From NCBI GenBank assembly GCA_035530875.1, contig DATKUB010000059.1, forward strand, positions 1-36,378: a DNA stretch of 36,378 nt, in the 5' to 3' direction. Origin of the DNA: JANXYY01 sp035530875. GTDB lineage: Bacteria; Actinomycetota; Actinomycetes; Nanopelagicales; Nanopelagicaceae. Shown here piece by piece: positions 30,521 through 36,378 of the stretch. Both the position numbers and the translations under genes were made by a program. Position 1 is the first letter of the stretch. Each line of letters starts with the position of its first letter. The notes under the pieces are model-generated. The model was not told where the DNA came from, searched no databases, and worked only from the letters and a program-made list of their open reading frames with translations.

Positions 30521-33198
30521 TCGTCAAGCAGCGAGCGCAGCACATATTGCATGATTCCACCGTGCCTGAAGTAGTCCGCCTCGCCAGGCGTATCAATTCG
30601 GACTCGAGCCCCGAAAGTCTTTTCGCCGGCGCTGACCTCGACCTCACGTGGGATTGATCCACCATTGATCGTGGCTATGCCGCTGACTCCAAAAACTTCG
30701 GATCCGATCAAGCCAAGAGTCTCGGCACTCTCCCCCGGAAGGTACTGCAGCGGAAGGACGCCCATGCCGATTAAGTTCGACCGATGAATGCGCTCGTAAC
30801 TCTCCGCAACGACTACCCGAACACCAAGGAGCGCGGTGCCCTTTGCTGCCCAGTCGCGCGACGAGCCCGACCCGTACTCTTTGCCGGCGAGAATGACCAG
30901 CGGAATATTGGCGGCCTGATATGCATTTGAGGCATCGTAGATACTCACTACTTCGCCATCGGCGAGGAAGTTCCTGGTGAACCCACCTTCAACATCATCG
31001 AGCAATTGATTCTTCAGGCGAATATTGGCGAAGGTTCCCCGAATCATGACTTCGTGATTTCCTCTACGTGAGCCATATGAGTTGAAGTCCGATCTGGCTA
31101 CGCCATGGTCAAGTAGATACTTTCCGGCCGGCGAATCAACTTTGATTGAGCCAGCTGGCGAGATGTGATCGGTGGTAACCGAATCGCCAAGCTTGGCTAA
31201 AACTCTTGCACCTGACAGATCCGCAACCGGCTCTGGCTCACGCTTCATTCCATCGAAGTACGGAGGTTTACGAACATAAGTTGATTCGCTATCCCATTCA
31301 AAGGTATTGCCAACTGGAGTAGACAACGCTTTCCAGCGGTGATCGCCTTCGAATACTCCCGCATAGTCCTTAGCGAACATTGCCGGAGAAATAGAAGTAT
31401 CTATTGCGGACTGAATTTCAGCCGGAGTCGGCCAGATATCGCGAAGGAATACCGACTGGCCAGCCGAATCCTTTCCAAGTTCATCATGTTCGAAATCAAA
31501 GTTCATGGTTCCAGCAAGCGCATAAGCCACTACTAGCGGTGGCGAGGCAAGATAATTCATTTTCACATCAGGATTGATGCGGCCTTCGAAGTTTCTGTTT
31601 CCTGATAAAACCGCAGTCACGGCAAGATCATTTTCGTTGATGGCTTTGCTGACTGGCTCTAGCAGGGGTCCCGAGTTTCCGATACAGGTCACACAGCCGA
31701 ATCCGACCAAGTTGAATCCAAGTTTATTCAAGTAAGGCACTAAACCGGCTCGCTCGTAGTAATCCATAACCACTTTAGAACCAGGGGCAAGAGTTGTCTT
31801 CACCCAAGGCTTGGAGCTCAAGCCTCGCTCCACGGCCTTGCGGGCTAGTAGTGCCGCGGCGAGCATGACCGACGGATTCGAGGTATTCGTACAGGACGTG
31901 ATTGAGGCAATGACAACTGCACCGTTGTCGATTTTCGTTAAACCGCCGTCAAGATCTACCGTTACCGGAGTGCTCTCCTTACCTGCCTCGACATAGGCGC
32001 TAAGCGCGGTCTGAAAAGCCGACTTTGAGCCGGTCAACGGAACACGGTCTTGGGGTCTTTTCGGTCCAGCGATCGATGAAACCACCGTCGCCAAGTCCAA
32101 TTCAATTACTTCGGAGAACCGTGGCTCGTGCGCTGGCTCATGCCAGAGACCTTGAATTTTGGCATAGGCCTCGACCAGGCTCACTTGCTCTTCGCTTCGA
32201 CCAGTCAGTCTGAGGTAACGCAGCGTCTCCTCATCAATTGGGAAGATCGCGCAGGTAGATCCGTACTCAGGGCTCATGTTTCCGATCGTCGCTCGGTTAG
32301 CCATTGGCACATCTGCCACTCCGGGACCATAAAACTCGACAAATTTGCCTACCACGCCGCGGCGCCGGAGCATCTCGGTGATGGTCAGCGCGAGATCGGT
32401 GGCCGTCGTCCCGGCCGGGAGTTTTCCGTCCAATTTGAAGCCAACTACCGCTGGAATCAACATGGAGACCGACTGCCCCAGAAGTGCGGCTTCGGCTTCA
32501 ATGCCGCCCACTCCCCAGCCCAACACGCCAAGTCCGTTGACCATAGTGGTGTGTGAATCCGTGCCTACGGCGGTGTCAGGGAAGGCTCGCTTAATTGTGC
32601 CAGCCTTGCCGGGTACATCTCGGGTCATAACCACGCGCGCCAGAAATTCGATGTTGACTTGGTGAACGATTCCGGTACCTGGCGGAACGACCTTAAATTC
32701 ATCAAAGGCGCCCTGGCCCCAGCGTAGGAATCGATAGCGCTCTTGGTTTCTCGTGTACTCAATATCGGTGTTCTTCTCGAACGCATCCGGTCGGCCGAAG
32801 ACATCGGCAATCACGGAGTGGTCGATGACTAATTCCGCTGGCGCCAATGGGTTGACTCGCTCCGGGTCACCGCCCAAATCTTTGATCGCTTCCCGCATCG
32901 TCGCTAAATCAACAACGCAGGGAACGCCAGTGAAATCCTGCATGATCACCCTGGACGGCGAGAATTGAATCTCAGTTTCGGTATTCGATTTTGGATCCCA
33001 ATCGGCGAGCGCTCGAATCTGACTGGCGGTTACATTTGCGCCATCTTCGGTGCGCAGCAGGTTCTCCAGCAGCACCTTGAGGCTAAACGGAAGGTTCTGA
33101 GCCCCAGCTAAGGCAGGGACGCCGGAAACCTTGAAAATCTCGAATTCGCTCGTTCCTACCTTGAGCGTTGATTTTGCGCCGAAAGAGTTACTGCTCAC
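30517..33198 (-). CDS. acnA: Aconitate hydratase (AcnA/IRP type)
   Basis: An 893-aa [4Fe-4S] TCA-cycle enzyme interconverting citrate and isocitrate. Seen: VGTDSHTTMVNGLGVLGWGVGG, SITSCTNTSNPSVMLAAALLA (first cluster Cys) and GFGCVTCIGNSGPL (the paired cluster cysteines), and C-terminal swivel-domain motifs GSSRDWAAKGTALLGV with the active-site Ser/Arg. The start was set at GTG 33196-33198, which begins SSNSFGAKSTLKVG as expected for the family and has GGAG about 5 nt upstream. A TTG 18 bp earlier lies beside the upstream palindrome. The small conserved gene overlaps its stop and dxs follows. A 20-bp palindrome lies 19 bp upstream of the GTG. Confidence 0.95.
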   Translation of the reverse strand: MSSNSFGAKSTLKVGTSEFEIFKVSGVPALAGAQNLPFSLKVLLENLLRTEDGANVTASQIRALADWDPKSNTETEIQFSPSRVIMQDFTGVPCVVDLATMREAIKDLGGDPERVNPLAPAELVIDHSVIADVFGRPDAFEKNTDIEYTRNQERYRFLRWGQGAFDEFKVVPPGTGIVHQVNIEFLARVVMTRDVPGKAGTIKRAFPDTAVGTDSHTTMVNGLGVLGWGVGGIEAEAALLGQSVSMLIPAVVGFKLDGKLPAGTTATDLALTITEMLRRRGVVGKFVEFYGPGVADVPMANRATIGNMSPEYGSTCAIFPIDEETLRYLRLTGRSEEQVSLVEAYAKIQGLWHEPAHEPRFSEVIELDLATVVSSIAGPKRPQDRVPLTGSKSAFQTALSAYVEAGKESTPVTVDLDGGLTKIDNGAVVIASITSCTNTSNPSVMLAAALLARKAVERGLSSKPWVKTTLAPGSKVVMDYYERAGLVPYLNKLGFNLVGFGCVTCIGNSGPLLEPVSKAINENDLAVTAVLSGNRNFEGRINPDVKMNYLASPPLVVAYALAGTMNFDFEHDELGKDSAGQSVFLRDIWPTPAEIQSAIDTSISPAMFAKDYAGVFEGDHRWKALSTPVGNTFEWDSESTYVRKPPYFDGMKREPEPVADLSGARVLAKLGDSVTTDHISPAGSIKVDSPAGKYLLDHGVARSDFNSYGSRRGNHEVMIRGTFANIRLKNQLLDDVEGGFTRNFLADGEVVSIYDASNAYQAANIPLVILAGKEYGSGSSRDWAAKGTALLGVRVVVAESYERIHRSNLIGMGVLPLQYLPGESAETLGLIGSEVFGVSGIATINGGSIPREVEVSAGEKTFGARVRIDTPGEADYFRHGGIMQYVLRSLLDD

Positions 33199-33217
33199 GC
33201 CATCTCCAACCGTCAAT

Positions 33218-33237
33218 GTATCTTGATATCAAGATAC
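33218..33237. promoter_or_regulatory. Perfect 20-bp palindrome upstream of aconitase
   Basis: GTATCTTGAT joined directly to its reverse complement, between the methyltransferase stop and the aconitase start (only 57 bp apart). A perfect 20-bp dyad right before the Shine-Dalgarno is very probably an operator, placed to cover the transcription start. The TCTTGA half-site suits a dimeric winged-helix regulator. I cannot name the regulator. Confidence 0.65.
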
Positions 33238-33255
33238 CTTCTCGCCTTACGACGT

Positions 33256-34497
33256 TCAAGTACAAATCTCAAATAGCGCTACGCATTCGACGTGGTGGGT
33301 CATTGGAAATAGGTCGAAGGCGCGGACCTGCCGCAATGAGTAGCCCAGATCCCGAAGATACGCCGTATCTCGGGCAAGCGCGGCCGGGTCGCAGGCCACA
33401 TATGCCAACCGGCGCGGTTCTAGTGTGGCAACCGCGGTTAAAACCTTCAAGCCCGCCCCCGACCTGGGCGGATCCAGAACCGCAAAATCTATTGACCCTT
33501 CCGATGCCAGGTCTCGCAAGACAGCGAGTGCTTCACCGCGGTGGATTTTGACATTTGTCGATCGCCCGAAGACGGCCTTCGCATCGGCTGTTCCGCTAGT
33601 CGAGGACTCCACCAGATGAATCAGACCGGTTGACCCCAACTCTGAGAGCAGAGCTCCGGTAAAGAGCCCAGATCCGGCATACAGATCCACGCCAATCTCT
33701 CCAGCTTTCGGAGAGAGGCAATCAATAACAGCTCGAGACAAGGTCACTGGGGCACCCGGATGAACCTGCCAGAAACCATCGGCGGCCACCTCAAAGGTGC
33801 GGCCGAGAACCTTCTGGCGTACCTTCTGGCGACCGACAACTTCTCTCATTGCTTCGTCGGTGCCTGAGTTTTGAGTAACAACACTCGACCGATCGCCCAA
33901 ATTGCCGATCGTCACCTGGACAGTTGAATTTGGTGGCCACCTTTTGACAAGAACATCATTATCGGAATTATCGGCATCATCAATTAGGCCCGGTACTGAA
34001 ATCAAACACTCATCAATGGGAATAATGTCGTAGGAGTGGTTTCTTCTTAAGCCAAGCCGGCCCTTTGAGTCCGCTTTAAAACTCATTCTGGTTCGCCAAT
34101 GCAATCCCCGACCGGCAGAATCAAATTCGTTTGGGACTTCTTCAACTTCTGGTCGCAGATCAATCTTGGCTAGCCGCTTGAATTGCTCTTCAATCACATC
34201 TGCTTTAAGAGCCCGCTGGGCGCTAATCGAAACATGTTGAAAATCGCAGCCGCCGCACTCCCCGGCATACTTGCAAGGAGGGATGACTCGATCCGCAGAC
34301 GGTTCAATAATTCGCACAACGTCGGCTCTGGCGAAGTTCTTGGCTAAGCTAGTGATCACGACGACTGCTCGTTCTCCGGGCAAGGCGTGTCGTACAAAGA
34401 TCACCTGACCATCATGCCGAGCGACACAGTGACCACCATGAGCAATGGCACCAATCACCACTTCAAGTTGCTGGTCTATTTCGAGCAAGAGTTTCAC
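33256..34497 (-). CDS. TRAM-domain class I SAM-dependent RNA uridine-C5 methyltransferase
   Basis: A 413-aa TrmA/RlmC/RlmD-family enzyme methylating a uridine C5 in tRNA or rRNA. An N-terminal TRAM beta-barrel (about 5-62) precedes iron-sulfur ligands Cys75, Cys81, Cys84 in PPCKYAGECGGCDFQHV, with a later Cys in DECLIS. Then come the SAM motif VDLYAGSGLFTGAL, DFAVLDPPRSGAGL and the catalytic cysteine in AYVACDPAALARD near the C-terminus. The start is GTG, 6 bp after the permease stop and preceded by GAGAAG, so it is co-transcribed with the permease. The exact RNA target cannot be told. Confidence 0.9.
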   Translation of the reverse strand: MKLLLEIDQQLEVVIGAIAHGGHCVARHDGQVIFVRHALPGERAVVVITSLAKNFARADVVRIIEPSADRVIPPCKYAGECGGCDFQHVSISAQRALKADVIEEQFKRLAKIDLRPEVEEVPNEFDSAGRGLHWRTRMSFKADSKGRLGLRRNHSYDIIPIDECLISVPGLIDDADNSDNDVLVKRWPPNSTVQVTIGNLGDRSSVVTQNSGTDEAMREVVGRQKVRQKVLGRTFEVAADGFWQVHPGAPVTLSRAVIDCLSPKAGEIGVDLYAGSGLFTGALLSELGSTGLIHLVESSTSGTADAKAVFGRSTNVKIHRGEALAVLRDLASEGSIDFAVLDPPRSGAGLKVLTAVATLEPRRLAYVACDPAALARDTAYLRDLGYSLRQVRAFDLFPMTHHVECVALFEICT

Positions 34498-34503
34498 AAC
34501 AAC

Positions 34504-36378
34504 TTACTTCTCATCACTCTGGCTTCGGGCGCGCCAATCTCGAATCGAAACAATGGGCTGATCTGCGCGTTCTAAAACTGCCTCAGATGAGGCCAACTGC
34601 CATGGCACACTTGTCACCATCACCCCGGGCGAGAAACGCAACCGAGCCTTCAAGCGGAGGGCGGATTGGTTGTGCAGCAATTGCTCCCACCAATGTCCAA
34701 GCACGTATTCAGGAATGAATACTGTAACTAAATCTCGCGGCCCTTCCCGACGAATCATACGAACGTGGTCGATAATCGGTTTTGTGATCTCACGGAAGGG
34801 GGAGGCCAGAATCCGAAGCGGCACTGGGATCGCACGGCGTTCCCACTCGGCCACCAGCAAACTCGTTTCCTTCGGGTCCACATCAACAACTAATGCTTCA
34901 AGAGTGGTGGGCCTGGTCGCCCTTGCGTAGGCGATTGCCCGCATTGTCGGCCGATCAATTTTTGAAACCAAGACCACTACGTGTGTTCTCGCCGGCAGCA
35001 ATTGAGGCTCGTCTTCTGCAACCGCCAGTTCTCTTGCCACATTGTTGTAGTGGCGACGAATTCCCTTCATAAGGACGAACAGGACCCCCATCGCCAGAAT
35101 TGCCATGTAGGCACCCTTGGTAAATTTGGTCAACAGAACGACCACTAAAACGGTGGCCGTCATGCACAGGCCAAAAGCATTGATGGCGCGTGAGCGAATC
35201 ATTCGCCGCCGCACCGAAGGGTCCTGCTCGAGCTTCAGATTCCGGTTCCAGTGTCGAATCATTCCGAACTGACTCATGTTGAAGGAGACGAAAACCCCGA
35301 CAATATAAAGTTGAATGAGTCGCGTTACTTGGGCGTCGAAGGCGATGATCAGAAACACCGCAGCCAGGGCGAGAATGATAATGCCGTTCGAATAAGCCAG
35401 TCGGTCTCCGCGATTCTGGAGCTGGCGAGGCAACCATTTATCTTGTGCCAGGATCGAGGCTAATACTGGAAAACCATTAAATGCGGTGTTCGCAGCAAGC
35501 ACCAAGATCAGGCCCGTAACTGCCGTGATGTAATAAAAGCCGACCGGAAAATGGTCAAAGACGGCTCGAGCCAACTGCGCCATAACGGTCTCTTGGGTGT
35601 ATGTGTTTCCCACTGGAACACCATTACGAAGCAGTTGGGTACCGGGGAATTCCGCCACCCGCATATGCATCAAGTTGGCCAACACGATGACGCTCATAAG
35701 CATTGTTACAGCCAGAGTCCCGAGAAGCAGGAGTGTGGTCGCGGCATTTTTTGATTTCGGAGAACGAAATGCGGGGACCCCATTGCTGATTGCTTCGACA
35801 CCGGTGAGGGCGGCACAGCCAGAGGAGAACGCTCTTAGAATCAAGAACGAAGCCGCGATACCCGTAAAGCCGCCGCTAAAACTCGAACTGGTTTTGAAGG
35901 ACAACCCGGAACTCTCGGCCATTGGAAGGTTGTGGCCTAGGTAATATCGATAAAACCCATAGCCAGCCATGAGAAGCACGCCAAACATGAAGCCATAGGT
36001 TGGGATTGCAAAGGCAGTTCCCGATTCGCGAACGCCACGCAGATTAATAGTCATCAGCAGAAGAACGAGCAAGGCAGCGTATATAGCCTCATGTCCGCGC
36101 AGGAAAGTAAGCGCGCTAGCCGCATTCTGAACCCCGGACGAAATCGAAACGGCCACCGTGAGCACGTAATCCACCAACAGCGCACTTGCCACGGTGAGCC
36201 CGGCAGTGGGTCCAATGTTTACCGTCGCCACCTCATAATCCCCACCGCCGCTGGGATAGGCGTGAACATTCTGTCGATAGGACGCCACAACGGTGAGCAT
36301 CACAACTGCGACTACGATTCCGATCTTCCAAGAGAACGCATAGGAAGACAGGCCAGCAACGGAGAGAGTCAGAAAGAT
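34504..36378 (-). CDS. APC-superfamily permease, KimA-like (5' end outside the window)
   Basis: A partial gene: the reading frame stays open to the window edge, adding IFLTLSVAGLSSYAFSWKIG and more before the first internal start codons (36301-36303), so the true N-terminus is missing. At least 624 residues are visible. VVASYRQNVHAYPSGGGDYE followed by LLVDYVLTVAVSISSGVQNA is characteristic of KimA-type KUP/APC potassium importers rather than ordinary amino-acid permeases. After about 11-12 membrane helices comes a cytoplasmic domain (last 190 residues, LPARTHVVVLVSKIDRPTMR onward). In related actinobacteria, as I recall, Trk-type potassium genes lie just beyond, which would fit. KimA assignment is by motif memory; an amino-acid substrate is not excluded. 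Confidence 0.85.
   Translation of the reverse strand: MFLTLSVAGLSSYAFSWKIGIVVAVVMLTVVASYRQNVHAYPSGGGDYEVATVNIGPTAGLTVASALLVDYVLTVAVSISSGVQNAASALTFLRGHEAIYAALLVLLLMTINLRGVRESGTAFAIPTYGFMFGVLLMAGYGFYRYYLGHNLPMAESSGLSFKTSSSFSGGFTGIAASFLILRAFSSGCAALTGVEAISNGVPAFRSPKSKNAATTLLLLGTLAVTMLMSVIVLANLMHMRVAEFPGTQLLRNGVPVGNTYTQETVMAQLARAVFDHFPVGFYYITAVTGLILVLAANTAFNGFPVLASILAQDKWLPRQLQNRGDRLAYSNGIIILALAAVFLIIAFDAQVTRLIQLYIVGVFVSFNMSQFGMIRHWNRNLKLEQDPSVRRRMIRSRAINAFGLCMTATVLVVVLLTKFTKGAYMAILAMGVLFVLMKGIRRHYNNVARELAVAEDEPQLLPARTHVVVLVSKIDRPTMRAIAYARATRPTTLEALVVDVDPKETSLLVAEWERRAIPVPLRILASPFREITKPIIDHVRMIRREGPRDLVTVFIPEYVLGHWWEQLLHNQSALRLKARLRFSPGVMVTSVPWQLASSEAVLERADQPIVSIRDWRARSQSDEK

Noticed and set aside
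1..36378. CRISPR array or prophage
   Set aside because: No regularly spaced short repeats and no phage structural, packaging or lysis genes were seen.

Overview
The window looks like chromosome from a moderate-GC, compactly organised actinobacterium. Reading by eye, base composition is close to balanced. The right half (about 20.4-36.4 kb) has the order DUF3000, RNase D, thiolase/FadB, Dxs, small conserved protein, aconitase, TRAM-domain RNA methyltransferase, APC/KimA-like permease. From memory this resembles the neighbourhood of the Mycobacterium tuberculosis Rv2680-Rv2690c region and equivalent Streptomyces loci. Several genes overlap or nearly touch, including convergent pairs, which suggests a streamlined genome, possibly an aquatic lineage. 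I cannot name the genus.

Layout. (1) 0-2.8 kb: a phosphotransferase-family kinase gene, a roughly 770-bp stretch with no convincing gene, then tRNA-Cys. The 3' end of this tRNA and its downstream flank are repeated 996 bp away. Between the copies lie two tiny overlapping genes (a 54-aa Cys/His-rich protein and a 59-aa basic protein) and a decayed gene. This looks like a minimal or remnant tRNA-targeted island without a recombinase. (2) 2.8-10.1 kb: a catabolic cluster of aldehyde dehydrogenase, PucR-type regulator, NCS1 permease and, convergent across a strong terminator, a dimethylglycine/sarcosine dehydrogenase-like flavoprotein with a folate-binding GcvT half. It probably handles an N-methylated or cyclic nitrogen compound. 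(3) 10.3-14 kb: DUF554 membrane protein, tRNA-Val, a secreted sedolisin (S53) peptidase with little room for a prodomain, a GNAT protein, and an Rrf2-type regulator with Fe-S ligand spacing and an SRPBCC-like C-terminal domain. The peptidase and the Rrf2 gene share a 21-bp dyad motif upstream (17/21 identical). (4) 14.2-17.3 kb: the most interesting locus. Behind a good promoter sit two exported proteins of unknown family and an ER/SipW-type signal peptidase (Ser/His type) carrying a cytoplasmic tail of about 270 residues, part of it coiled coil. The organisation resembles TasA/SipW surface-fibre systems, but I do not recognise the cargo proteins. (5) 17.3-20.4 kb: an operon of LysE-family exporter, cystathionine beta-synthase and cystathionine gamma-synthase/lyase. 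(6) 20.4-36.4 kb: mostly housekeeping genes: pyrimidine-reductase-like enzyme, EamA transporter, DUF3000, RNase D, FTR1 iron permease, beta-oxidation pair, Dxs, aconitase, tRNA/rRNA uridine methyltransferase and a KimA-like potassium permease cut by the window end.

Regulatory signals that stand out are a perfect 20-bp palindrome just upstream of aconitase, an inverted repeat spanning the RNase D stop codon and a candidate FTR1 promoter, and inverted repeats in front of the aldehyde dehydrogenase and flavoprotein genes. No CRISPR array, rRNA, transposase or complete prophage is visible.
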